Positions 11,961 through 24,664 of a stretch of DNA of 64,000 nucleotides are shown piece after piece. The number at the start of each line of letters is the position of its first letter. Position 1 is the stretch's first letter. The position numbers and the translations under genes were made by a program. This stretch comes from Pseudorasbora parva. Taxonomy: Eukaryota; Chordata; Actinopteri; Cypriniformes; Gobionidae. Location: assembly GCF_024679245.1 (NCBI RefSeq), contig NC_090180.1, positions 16,772,507 to 16,836,506 of the forward strand, in the 5' to 3' direction. The notes under the pieces were generated by a model. That model saw nothing but the letters and a program-made list of their open reading frames with translations, did not search any database and had not been told where the DNA came from.

Positions 11961-12410
11961 GTAAGTTTAATTAAACTTCTGAGTTGCTGTTATCAATCTG
12001 AATAGCAATTTAAATGTCTTTAGAAAGTAACAAGGATTATTGGTCCTAAAAGATAAGAATCTTATGAAATTCATCCAATTGGTCTAGCTCGGTTTATCCT
12101 GGAAGCAATGCACACTTGGCTGTTAATATTGGTGGGATTTCACTTCAAAATGTTTATCAACCACGGACCAATCAGTTGTGAGTTTGTGGTTCACCTTCAG
12201 CAACTTTATGGAAAGGTAATCTGTTGGTGTAAAATTAAAATTAGTTTTTTTTTTTTTTTTATATAAAAAAAAATCATAAAAGTGGGTGTTATGTGCCAAC
12301 ATGGAACAAGGTGGTTGAAAGAAGGGTTGAAAGGTGAGAGATTGGTGACATTAGCGGAAAAGGAAAACAGTTGAGTAGATTTAGATGAAAGGGTTTATAT
12401 ATATATATAT

Positions 12411-13277
12411 TAGGGCCGGGACTCGATTAAAAAAATTAATCTAATTAATTAGAGGCTTTGTAATTAATTTATCGAAATTAATCGCATTTTAATCGCATAT
12501 AAATATTTGACCTGAGAACAATGAGAAGTAATTTTTCACATGTATTTTTAGTATACCATTGAATAATGACTGAAAACATAAGCTTAATCAACAAAATATT
12601 GTTTATTTCAGTCCAGCAGACCAGTGCAATGTTTGCCATTAAGTTTAGCAAAAGCAAATTTGTGATATTTGAGGCTCGATGTGCTGCGGTGATACGCAAA
12701 CTCCTTTAACGCGTTAATTAATTACGCAAAAAAAAAAAAAAAAAATGTAACCACACTTATTTTTGCACCGCGGAACGTTTTTCAATGAATGAGTTTCGAC
12801 GGACCGATTATACTGGAACACCAACTAGCGCTCCGGAGTCACGACAACAACAAACCATGAGTGAACATGAACGAAGAAGCTGATGAGACCGCTTTGCTTG
12901 GCCCCGTGGATGGGAAATTTTGTTTTAAAAAACGAAAGAATGGAAGCGTCGTCAAGAGCATGGTTGTGAGCAAGTTATACAACAAGGAATTTGGGTATCA
13001 CGCAGCACATCGAGCCTCAAATATCACAAATATGCTTTTGCTACACTTAATGGCAAACATTGCACTGCTAGACTGAAATAAATAAACTATATTTTGTTGA
13101 TTAATCTTATGTATTCAGTCATTATTCAATGGTATACTAAAAATACATGTGAAAAATTACTTCTCATTGATCTCAGGTCAAATATTTATATGCAATTAAA
13201 ATGCGATTAATTTCGATAAATTAATTACAAAGCCTCTAATTAATTAGATTAATTTTTTTAATCGAGTCCCGGCCCTA
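12411..13277. mobile_element. Fold-back DNA transposon derivative with about 285-bp inverted arms
   Basis: The left end TAGGGCCGGGACTCGATT and right end AATCGAGTCCCGGCCCTA are exact inverted repeats. Pairing continues with few differences for about 285-290 bp, to about 12700 on the left and from about 12993 on the right. The 290-bp centre contains a frame from 12861 (NMNEEADETALLGPVDGKF...) ending in a VVSKLYNKEFGYH-like segment. This loosely resembles the first half of a BED-type zinc finger at the start of hAT transposases, but with its cysteines lost; that resemblance is an inference. The protein is cut off by the right arm, so this is an internal deletion derivative mobilised, if at all, in trans. 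The flanks are AT-rich and give no clean target duplication. Confidence 0.85.
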
Positions 13278-14939
13278 ATTTATTAAATTGAATAATTAAA
13301 TGATTTTTCCATTAAAATGACCTTTCTGTCATCTAATGCAGACTTAAACTTAAGCTTTAAAGTCCCCTTGGAATCTGAATTCCAAGTTTTTTAGCTTCTA
13401 GTATGAATATGCTTGCCATAATATTCTCTATAAGCTAGTGTGTTCCAAGAATATGTGTTACAAAATATAAGCATTCAAAACTTAAATTCTCTCACTCCCG
13501 CCAATGTTGATCACTCTGCACTTAAGCTTCTCATCAGATCTTTTGTCCAATCGAATGCTGTCTAGAATCTACAGCGTCCTGTCCCCAAATAGACGCTAAA
13601 GCTGCGGCTAAAATCTGTCTCTTGTTCACACATTTACTATTTTCTGCATGGTGTATGCACATAGTGCACTATATACAGGGTACGGAACCACTCAGACATT
13701 GTGAGCATGCTTTCATTTGGTGAGAAGGAAGTCTGGTTTCATGTTAGTGTCATGCGAATCGTACACAGTCTCGTTCCAGAGACACGATAGCACAGGCAGC
13801 CGGTGTATAGCAGAAATGTATATGACCCATTTGACTTCTGCAAAGAATGCTGTATTTTAAAGCAATATGGATGAGATTAGGAGGTGAAACGGTTAGAGAT
13901 TAGGAGTAAACTGCTGCTTTAAGAGCTCAATGGCTCTGGCCTAGCTGTGATATAAACAAAACGCTATTGGATATTTTAAAAAGGGGGAGGAGCTGTTCGC
14001 TTTGTCCCACCCTGTCTTCCTGTTTCAGTGGAAATTACATCAGCAGATTGAATAATGCATTTCAGTGGGCCTTTAAAAACATCAATAATTATTATTATAT
14101 TATGTTGTGTTGCCAAAATTCACATGTTTTTTTTTTTTTAGTATTAGCCAGATTCTCAATATCGTTGCATCCATACAAATATTTTATTTACTACCTTTTA
14201 TTTCAGATGTGTGCTAAATATAATGTGGAAGGTTTAGCCGTGCAGTACATCGCAAAGGGAATCTGAAATAGAGTGCACTGTTTCACGCACGATGAGCGCT
14301 TTGCATGATAGACATCTTTGTTGATTAATAATGGAAACATTTTAGTTTTGATGCACCGCACATGTCCAGTGTAGTCATTGTGTAAAATTTTGATTCATGA
14401 TGATAAGCCTTCCTCCTATGCGACAAGCAATGCATTTGACCAGTTTAGCTTCATGGACGCTTCATCTTCTCTGATAATGCTCTCTGACAGGCCGCTTTAA
14501 ATGATGGTGCGTTCAATGAACCCCTCTGAGCCCTAAAGCTATTTACCCATAGCTTCCTCTAACGAGAAGCACCTGCTTACCTGACTGGCAACTTGATCCA
14601 GGATGGGACTTCAGGCTAACCAGAATCCATTGAATGTACAGAAGCAGTGTTTGAACGCTGATCCGCTGATTTCACATCTGCATTTGAGAAGAGTATATGC
14701 ATCTTTCTTGACTCAGATAACTATCTAAATGGAGGGGAGGTTTTTCCTGAGGGGATTAATTATATAGGAGTCTTTGAAATGAAAAGCACAGGTGCCTCTG
14801 CCAGCTTATGAGCTTTACTATGAGTGTGTAAGGTGTGATGTCAGTGTATGCAACTAGGAACGGTCTAGTGCAAAGTGATTTCATTAATAGATCTCACAAA
14901 ATCATCTTATTCAGGAGAAGAAACTTCCCGAATGTACCT

Positions 14940-15275
14940 ACTACCTACCATTCAGAATACAGATAAAACAGAAATAACTGTTTTCTATGTTAATTTATTT
15001 TGAAATGTAAGTTATTTCTGTAATGGCACAGCTAAACTTTCATCATCGTTACACCTGTCTTCAGAGTCACGTGATCCTTCAGAAATCAATCTAATATGAT
15101 GATGTGGTTCTTATTTTTTATTATTATCAATGTTGAAAATATTTGTGCTTCCTAATATTGTTGTGGAAATGTACACGTTTAAAATAATAAAAATAGAACT
15201 AGTAATTGAAATAATCTGTAACATTATGTACATAATGTATTTATGATTCTATATATATATATATATATATATATA
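14940..15275. repeat. Interspersed teleost repeat fragment and TA microsatellite
   Basis: The segment carrying CTTCAGAGTCACGTGATCC and TCAATGTTGAAAATATTTGTG resembles a very common fish interspersed repeat, recognised from memory of its phrases. Related phrases recur near 48745-48770 (CTTCAGTGTCACATGATCC) and near 51010. A (TA)n run occupies 15250-15275. Ends are not defined and no family name is claimed. Confidence 0.5.
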
Positions 15276-15381
15276 ACGACCCCAAATATTGAAATGGTTG
15301 TGGTAATATAAAATTAATGTGGTCACATCATCACAGTTGTGCTTATGCCAGCTATTTTACAGCAACATTTAAATATGGTTG

Positions 15382-16477
15382 TAAAACTTTACAGTAAAGT
15401 CTCATTTGTTAAAATTAATGTATTAACTAACATGTACTAACAATGGACAATAGTAATAATTGTTAATGCTAGTTAATAAAAAATACAGTTGTTCATTGTT
15501 TGTTCATTTTAGTTCACAGTACATTAACCAATCTTAATAAATACAACTTTTGATTTTTATAATATATTAGTAATTGTTGAAATTAACATGAACTAAGATT
15601 AATAAATGTAGGTGTGTTGTTTAATTCTATTCAGAATATGAGTCTGATTCTGCTCCATTGGGCTGTAATTATGGGGCGGGTTTCAAACGAACCAGGAAAG
15701 ACCTCAATTGGATAGAACTACAACCAATCAGAGCAACGAAGCGACGCATAACATTAGTTGTCAAATGTCAACAGAGCTCAACTGCACGGTGTTGCCTAGT
15801 CTGCGGTTTTCCCGAGGGTTGTTTTCTATGTCCGCGGGTTGAAGCAACCTCAATTATGTGATATATGGACCCAGGAATTCAAATTTTAGCAGTCAAGCTT
15901 GCCAAAATAACACACATTTTATCCCCAAATGCCTTTTTTTATTTTATGGAGAACCCAAAAAGCTATTGTGCTTGTTTTAGGCTATAGTTGGCGGGTTTTG
16001 TTGTAAAAACCTGGGAACCCTGTACGCATGCTGGAATAAGTAAAAAGATGAGTGTAAATGATCCTTGGCGGTGTTGTAAAAAAAAGAAAAGAATTTAAGG
16101 ATACAAAGAGTAGGCCAAATTACAAACACGATCATCATTTCTGAGAGAAATAGTCAAGGTGAATGCATATACGGACAAGTTCTCCGTTTAGGATTAGAAG
16201 AAATTCAACCCAAGCACCTTTGATGTCGTGGATGATTACGTTACTGTTGATCATCTATCCGTCATCGTCAAAAGCCCGCCCTGACAATTTCATTGGTCCG
16301 AACAGTTTCTGTTCCGGCATAATTACTCCTCTATGGATCAAGGCCAGACCGAACTCCCTGAGCTCAAATGTTGTGGGCGGGGCTGAGTTTGGCTGGCATC
16401 CAGTGCTGTTCATTGTTAGTTCTTGTTGATGTAGGTAACTAATGTTAATTAATGAAATCTTATTGTAACGTGTTACC
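15382..16477. mobile_element. Terminal-inverted-repeat element split by a second insertion
   Basis: The left end has ACTTTACAGTAAAGTCTCAT. The right end, AATCTTATTGTAACGTGTTACC, is the inverted counterpart (in other copies ACTTTACAATAAG...CTTATTGTAAAGTG). The A/T-rich TTAATGTTAGTTAATGC-type body breaks off near 15617 and resumes near 16431 with TAACTAATGTTAATTAATG. The 815 bp between is unrelated, richer in G+C, and contains CCAATCAGAGCAACGAAG and GGGCGGGGC motifs. It is a later insertion, probably another DNA element. A relative of the outer element lies at 28994-29721. Confidence 0.65.
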
Positions 16478-16693
16478 AATATGGCTAATTTCAAATATTC
16501 ATATATATATTCATATAAAACTTTTTGTAAAAGTCTTGCATAATGTGAAGTTGCCAGACTTGTAATTGGCATCCATCAACTGTCAAAATAAAAAAAGATA
16601 ATAAAAATAAATTACCTTTTATTTGTAAAGTCAGGTTTTATATATAAAAAATTTCACAATACATATAGTTTCAAAGCATCTCTAAATGCCTTA

Positions 16694-16976
16694 GGCTGAA
16701 TTTACATTACATGTACAAGTGACCCAATTCAGATTTTTTCCCTTCCATGTGGCACGGATCGGATATGACCTACGAACGTGTAAGCAGGATAAAAATCACA
16801 TGGATTCTGATATTCTCAGCTCAGTTTCAGGCCTTATTCATTTAAATCTCATGTGAATCGGATACGTGCATTTACCCCTGTCATGTAAGCGGTGAGATCA
16901 GATAATCCATGGCCAATGTGTCATACATCACTGAAAAAGCTAATTGGGCATCAAGACCTGCAGTGTAAATATGGCC
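16694..16976. mobile_element. 283-bp PIF/Harbinger-like MITE with TTA target duplication
   Basis: TTA at 16691-16693 and 16977-16979 flanks imperfect inverted ends GGCTGAATTTACATTACA and TGCAGTGTAAATATGGCC. A three-base TTA/TAA duplication is the usual mark of PIF/Harbinger transposition. The element is too short to code. With only three bases of duplication and imperfect ends, the call is good but not certain. Confidence 0.65.
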
Positions 16977-17632
16977 TTAAACTATACATAAAAAATTGGT
17001 TAAAAAATCAGTGAGTGACATATACCTTAACTTATATAAAATTGCTTTGCCATATATATATGATTTCAGTCATTCCACCCACCACCTAATTCATACCTAT
17101 TAAAAAGCTGCCACCATGATGCTAGGGCATTGTGGATGGTTGCTATGCAGTTGCTAAGGTAATATGAGGCTGCTGCATTGCTTACTAGCCCAAGACAACA
17201 GATCCAACCCCAAAGAAAAAAAATTCCTCATTCAATGCAAGCCTATCTTATCTGCCAAGAAGTCTGATCACTAAGAAAAATAATAGCATACCTCTCCTTA
17301 ACAAACCACATTATTTAAGATGTCATCCATGTCTGTACCACAAATAATGTGGGACAAATGTTATATTTAGAGTTATAGGTTTGTTCAAATCCTTAATTCT
17401 TGGCCTTGACAAAGATCGCTAGTAAATTAATTCATCAATGTATTGTTTTCCATTCCCCTTTGTTGCTTACTTCAGCCTATACATCTTCAGTTTAGTGATT
17501 CTCTAAGAATTTTATTGAATTTGGTTCCATATTTTTAAAGGGAACCACCTCAGCCTCCAGTCTTTGAAATCCATTCCATAAAACTCCGCTCCAGATATTA
17601 TACTGTAGCTGTGTGTTGGCTCTACTTTCTAA

Positions 17633-17810
<178 letters not shown>

Positions 17811-19029
17811 GGTGTGATCATGGGGATAAGTTATAGGTCTCTGGGCTTGGGGGTTGGGTGCCGATCATGCCTAAATGGACCATGCATTTTCTGTGTTCTT
17901 TTCTTTTTGCAAAGGCATAGAGTAATACCAATGTGTACAGTATGTATATTAACACAAATATACTTAATCTTAAACACGTGTGACATTTGTACCTGTGACA
18001 TTTGATGCTTTGCAGAGCTAATGCAGGATTTTAAAGCAAAAAATGTTTTACAGAATTTCGTAGTGACGCATGACTGGCAATTGCAGGTGGACACTAGATG
18101 ACATCACTAATGTTAGGCTGATGTTGGTCCTAAATGAGAACAAGGTCTATTTTTAAAATGTGTACCTACATTTTTCATCATCAGCCATCAGCATTGTCAT
18201 ATTCTTCATTAAAACATTTTCTAGTATCTCTCAGACGTATAGGAGTATGGAAGTAATATTGTTTGTGAATGGCTTTTCATGCTGACTTTATTGCTCCGTT
18301 CGTTTAGATCAGCAAAGACAGTGCATAAGTAGGACATTTTCATGTTCCCTCATCCAGACGGAGATGATGTTTGGCTGTCTGGGAATTGTGATGCATATTT
18401 AATCCTCTGTCTACTACATAGGCCTACGAAGTCATCTTGAGGTTGGGCGTTAACACAATTAATTTCTATGGTTCCTCCATTTAAATTTACTCTAAAGGTA
18501 CACATACCAAACCAAGCGAATCGAATTTAAAGTGCATTATGAATGACAGTCCGCATTATTAATGACCTGTCAGAATAGTATCATTTTCATTGTGTGTTAC
18601 AAGGGTATGGTAAATTAGATTGTGCTATATGTGTATGAAATGATTTCCTCTTGAAATTACAAAGGGATTTGCTACTGGCTTCCTTGGTGCTCAGATTACA
18701 ATGTAAACTTTGTGACACATTGAGCTCTGACTAATGTTTAGTTTAGTACACTTTGTTTAGTTGCTAATATTTGCTCATGCAAATTGTTGGCCATATTTAC
18801 AGACAGTTAATGTTTTGAGTGTGAAACTGTATTTGTTAAAAATACATGTTTGTCCCCATATGGGTTTATTTAGCTTGATTATCTTGTTACAAACAGATAC
18901 TTAACATATTTTTGTCGCCTAAAGATGAGCCAGAGTAACAATTCTGGGATTCTTTTAACTTTGGTGGCATAATGAGAGTAATATTACAATTTTTATTCTT
19001 ACAATTCAATTAAACCATGTCTTAGTTGC

Positions 19030-19819
19030 AGTTTTAGTTGCCAGGAGAACCATACTTGCCTGACTGCATTGTGCCAAGTGTAAAGTTTGGTGGAGGGACG
19101 ATTATGGCATGGAGTTGGGCTTGGCCCCATAGTTCCAGTGAAAGAAACAGAGGTCCTGACTCTCTGTGGTCATTAAAAATCCCAGTGTAACCCTGGCCAA
19201 ATTTGCCCATTGGCCTCTGTCCATCATGGCCTCCTAATAATCCCCATACACTGATTGGCTTAATCACTCTGTCTCCTCTCCACCAATCAGCTGGTGTGTG
19301 GTGAGCGTTCTGGCATAATATGGCTGCCGTTGCATCATCCAGGTGGATGCTGCACAGTGGTGGTGGTTGAGGAGATTCCCCCTTCCATATGTAAAGCGCT
19401 TTGAGTGTCTAGAAAAGCGCTATATAAAATGTAACAAATTATTATTATTATTATTGTGAAGACATGAATGAGCGAGTTTGGTGTTTAGAAACTTGATGGG
19501 CCTGCACAGAGTCCTGACATCAACCCGACAGAAGACCTTTGGGGTGAATTAGAGTGCAGACTGCGATGCGAGCCAGGCCTTCTCGTCCAACATCAGTGCC
19601 TGACCTCACAAATGCTCTTCTAGAAGAATGGCCAAAAATTCCCATAAGCACAATCCTAAATCTTGTGGAAAGCCTTCCAAGAAGATTTGGAGCTGTTGTT
19701 GCTACAAAGGTTGGGCCAACTCCATATTAAACCCTACGGATAAAGAAATGGATGTCATTAAAGTTCATGTACTGTACATGTAAAGGTAGGCGTCCCAAAA
19801 CTTTTGGCAGTATGGTGTA
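19030..19819 (+). mobile_element. Tc1/mariner relic interrupted by a retroposon
   Basis: The left piece (19045-19140) translates as [20 protein letters not shown], a Tc1-type transposase motif. The right piece (from about 19458) reads L-D-G-P-A-Q-S-P-D-I-N-P-T-E-D-L-W-G-E-L-E, the catalytic-aspartate block, when one frame break is allowed. The 3' end, GTCCCAAAACTTTTGGCAG, resembles a Tc1-like terminus. About 300 bp of unrelated sequence at 19151-19455 splits the gene. Stops and breaks show that it is inactive. Confidence 0.8.
19151..19455 (+). mobile_element. SINE/LINE-tail retroposon with (ATT)n tail inside the Tc1 relic
   Basis: The segment ends GTAAAGCGCTTTGAGTG followed by AAAAGCGCTATATAAAATG and an (ATT)n tail, a common 3' end of teleost retroposons. 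It sits exactly in the gap of the Tc1 transposase relic, so it inserted after the Tc1 copy was already in place. The 5' end is not sharply defined. Confidence 0.65.
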
Positions 19820-21676
19820 TATATTTATATGTATTTCAATTCAACAATTTATTATGATTAAATTAAATGACTATCTTCTCTCTTGATATGATCATCATTA
19901 AAATTTAAAAAAACATCATATTTGACAACTAATTTCAGCTGATAGTTTCGACCAGCTTTTTAAACCCCAGCCATGTGGTCTGGTTCTGAAGGTTTTGCTG
20001 CATGTGTCTCTGTAACCTCTGGGGTGAAATCCCTCCCGTTTGTCAGCGTTCAGCCTTGTTAACTGTCTGGTATAGGAAGTCATTTGCAGGGAGGAGTCAT
20101 TTTTGGCATGGGACAGACTGCGATTTCTCTCTCCAGTGGCACTGGTAATTACCCATCCATCCCTCACACCCACCCCTTACGCCAGCCCTAGAGAGGGGCT
20201 GGCTTCCCTTTCAACTCTGCTTGCTGTACCTCCTCCGTCTTCAAACTGTGAGACTTTAATTTGAATGCCTAACAATTATCACCCTGATGAAGTGATACAT
20301 AGATCAGACAAGAGAAGCCCCTCGGGAATGGATCTTCACTGCGCATTTGTGGGGCGGATGTGTAGAAACGCAAATAGATGTTTGGCTGTAGATGGATGCA
20401 GGCTTGTTAGTTGGTTCTCAACTGGTTAATCGTGAACCAGAATGGGTCCCAGGTCTGTTTTGTTAGGGTCACTGACAATAAGGGGAAATGATTATGTTAC
20501 ACCATATGTATATGTTAAAGGACTGGAATGTATGTGAATTGAGGATTAGATATTTAATTTCTTGGAATTTAGGGATGACTGACAAACAGCCATTGAAACA
20601 GTTATGACCTGTTCACACCAAGATGAATATTACATGCAAAAATTTGGTGTGATAAACACTTTAATCGGAATGAAGGCATCTGTTCAGACTGATAAAAACA
20701 TTTGCATGACGTCAGACCTCACTTCTTTTCCATCACATTGTGAAAAAAACTGGCCAACCAGTAGAATATGTGCTTTTGGTCACATGCCAAAAGCATTCAA
20801 AATATATCCTTAAAATTAAAATATTACATCCATATAAAAATAAACACTTATTGACAGGGCTATAGGAAATTATTAGCATGTGGTTAAATGACAGCGTCAT
20901 ACAAAATTTAATCACTAAAGAATGAACAACACTCTACAAGTTCATGACCACAAAAAATTAAGCAACATGACCAAAAGGAAGTGTCAAACTAGAGGGTTCT
21001 AGTTGTTTTGTTTAGTTTCTTGTTTTTTTAGGAGAGTGCAATAAAGCCTAAAGAACTACTGGTCACAGTTTACCCTAAATGCTGGAAGGGCATATCTTCA
21101 GCTAAATTAACCATGTAACCATTTATCACCAATTCCGATATCAATAGTACCAGAAATTAAATTTATTTCGGTGCTTATTGTACATCTTGTTGTTGTTCAT
21201 GTAGCTATCATGTTGTTTTGAACACATTACATGTATGTACAACCATCATGGGGTTTACATGATTAATGTGACTTATTTAAATAACTAGATTTTGGATATA
21301 ATACCTGATTTACCTTCCCCCTCAGTCAGTAAATTTGGTCATGGTTTGGTTTTTATAATTAACATCATCTGATATCAACATCTGAATGTGTACATTTGAA
21401 AGACTTGATTTTTGATTGCATGTAACTTAGTTATAAGCTGATTTTATATATTTAGTTAAATCTCATGTTAACGTGTCTAACTCATTTTCCACATCATTTT
21501 TCATATTTATATAAAATAAATAATATTTTACTTTTTGTTTGAAGCACTTTACTTTTGTGATTCCCATTAATGTCTGTGCTGAGTCTTATTTTATTTTCAT
21601 AACTGTAATGCATTCATTTTATGTAAAATATAATTTTGAAGTAAAATAATTCTATCTACACACACGTTAGTTTTTT

Positions 21677-21895
21677 GTGAATTGTGGAGACTTTCCATAG
21701 GCGTAATGGATTTTACACTGTACAAACTGAACATTCTGTCCCCCTACACTGCCCCTGCCCCTAAACCTACCCATTACAGGAAACATTCAGCTTTTTTAAA
21801 TTTTCAAAAAAACATAATTTAGTATGTTTATAAACACAGCTGGGACAGCTGGCTGGTCCCAACAATGTAGGTGATCCCAGGTTTTCATTACATTG

Positions 21896-21945
<50 letters not shown>
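21677..21945 (-). repeat. Second, inverted copy of the TG-block module, with CA microsatellite
   Basis: Read on the minus strand, 21677-21780 contains TAATGGGTAGGTTTAGGGG, GGGGCAGTGTAGGGGGACAG and TTTGTACAGTGTAAAATCC. These match the module at 2150-2240 (and 5450-5540) in the 3.3-kb tandem block. It is followed by a (CA)n run at 21907-21940, just as the block modules are flanked by TG runs. A shared repeat family in opposite orientation is a direct observation. Confidence 0.75.
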
Positions 21946-21947
<2 letters not shown>

Positions 21948-24150
21948 TACATATGTGGCATGACATATCGATGCTTATAAACGTCTCCTGAGTCATTATA
22001 ATGGTAGAACAAATTAAAAGTAATAAAATAGTAGTTCTCAAAATGCTGACTAATTACTGAAAAATACCCTTTTTGTGTATGACTTTTTTTTTTGAAGATT
22101 TATAAGATACCATTATAAGATTATATATTATAAAGTACAGAACCACAGCTATGGTATTTGAGGCTCTGGGGCAGGCTTTTGCTGTGGGCCAGAGAGGGGT
22201 TTCTTCTCTGTAAAATCACTGGGGGACCCCTAAAGTTGGGGGCCCCTAGAATTGCCCCCGCCTTTTAAGCGGCGCCTCAGTGACTGCCCTGTTAAAATAT
22301 ACCTTGAGATTTCAGTCTCTCTATTCAAATAAATAAATAGTAGCTGTACTTGCATGGCTGGAAATAGCTGCCCGGGGTCGTAACCAAGATGGCCACCAAA
22401 AGAACTGCCTTCCTGTTGAAGGATTTTGATGTCTCGCAGAGAAGCTTTACTGTTACTGTAAACACAAAGAGGAACTAACTGAATGTATGTGCTAACAGTT
22501 TCTAAATGTTATAGGGAAGCTCCATAGACACATATATAACCAGGCTCACATTTCACTCATCTGTGTATTGTAGCTGGCAATATAAACAACATCTGAGAAA
22601 GTGGTGGTGCCGATTTCAAATTAATTTCTGCAATGTGATTTGTACGGAAATGTATGCTTTTTATAAACAAAATAAACATGAAAGTCCACCCAGGGCATTA
22701 CCAGGAAAGTCCAGATTAGGCAAATTAGTCCGGTGATGTAACTTAGGACTGCGCGTGACTGCTCCTCTAAGGTAGTGACGGACAGTAATCATTTTTGCGC
22801 GACACTATAGCCACGTCTACTTGCACACTTTTTTTGTCATTACGATTGAAAGATTTAGTGGACTGTTTACATGAGACGTTATCTAAACCGATCTGGTGTT
22901 TACATGTGATGACTTTCAATCGCAATCATTTTGTGACATACAGTTTGTCTGCCGCATCAAAAATGTCAACGCTGTTTTCTGCACCAGCTGGAATGTGTTA
23001 TTTGTAGCCATAGCAACTCTTAACGGCCACCAGGACTAATACAGTATTATATAAGCTATTTATTTGTTTAAAGTGTAATAATCATCTCAGAAAAAAATGT
23101 ATTCTCCTGTCAGGCGCAGTTAAAGTAAAAACTGCCTGGGGCAATATACGCTGTGTCATTATTCCAACATTTTCTTCATAACTTACGAAATAAAAAGTTT
23201 ACCCCTCAGAAAAATGAACTTTCCTCGTGCTGTCACGTCATGTAAGAACGCACACGTAAAAGTAATCGGGTCAGGTCGTTTACATGGTGAAAAATAGACT
23301 GTAAAAAAATTAATAACGAGTATGGAAGAGATTCAAGCTGTGCTGCTTTTGCTGGTTATGCATAGGTTTACTAAAGAGGTAAATAACAATGACAGAAAAG
23401 AGCAGTAGCATATTCAGAAAGCTTGTAAAGGTAGATTTAAAATGACAATGTATATTATTATCAGCTATTACGGACATTGAACGTGAGATGGCTGAGACGA
23501 ACGCGCGCCATCAGACAGACAGCAAGACTGATATTTACTGAACGCAGAACGAACCTTGCAAAAGACTTTTAAAAATGCTGGTTAAAATAAAATGCAAGGT
23601 GAGCTAAACCAATCAGCATGTTCAGCGCCCAACTCCCGCCCTCGAAAGTTCCTGAACTTTGAAAAAGTACTACCTTGCGAGCAGGGCCGTTTGGAGGGGG
23701 GAAATATTTACCCGGAACTTCATTTAGACCCTGGTTCCTGTGGTCAAAACACACCCCAAAGTTCCTGGTTTCTGGGTAAAGTTCCTGCAGTGGAAACGTG
23801 GCAATTGTTAATGATGTGGAACTGCTGTTTACGGAAGGTCTTTCCCTTTAAATTGTATGGGATGTACATATGCGTTCTCAATGCATGTATGGTACACTCT
23901 TGGGGAGGGAAAGGGGGCAAGCCAAAAATGGCTAAATATTTAGTGGTCTTTTAATAGCCCCTTAACCATTTAATCACAATTCACTGGTCAGGAAATTAGT
24001 AAAAATTGCATAAACACCGTAGATAAAGTAATTCAATATCCTGCCCCAACCATTCAATATCCTGCCCCAACCTTGCAGACAGCTTTTTACTGGAAGAAGT
24101 TGTTCCACTCAATATTAGTGGCTTCACTCGGTTTATGAGTATTTGAGTTT

Positions 24151-24664
24151 AAAGGGATGGTAAAACACGATTTCACTTTTCTAACTTTAGCTAGCGTGTA
24201 ATGTTGCTGTTTGAGCGTAAACAACATCTGCAAAGTTACAAAGATCAAAGTTTAAAGCAAAGGGAGATATTTGCTGGTAGGGAACTACAGACATATCCTT
24301 CAGAGTTGCTGACATCACTAACCTCAATATTTACATAAACCTCTCCTCTGATAATATGAAATAAGGGGGTGAGGCCTATTTTTATTGCTGTGGAGAAGAG
24401 TAGGCTGGAGTGCACCAGACAGTTAGCCAATCACAACACAGCTGGGCCAGCGAACCAATCAGAGCCCATTGCGTATTTTTGAGGGACGGCTTCATAAACC
24501 AGGAAACCATCAGACCGTTTTTATAATGAGGGACAGAGCAGTGTAGAATAAAGGTAAAATATATGAAAAGTAATGCAATTTTTTTTTTAAACAAAGCATG
24601 ACCACGTTACAGTGCAGCCCACAAAAACAATCCGGCCTTCGAAAGAATGTTTTACCGCCCCTTT
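24151..24664. mobile_element. Terminal-inverted-repeat element, about 514 bp
   Basis: The left end AAAGGGATGGTAAAACA is the inverted counterpart of the right end TGTTTTACCGCCCCTTT. The body has no intact coding frame and contains two CCAATCA/CCAATCAGAG motifs. It abuts the next element directly, the two sharing CTTTAAAG at the boundary. Confidence 0.75.
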
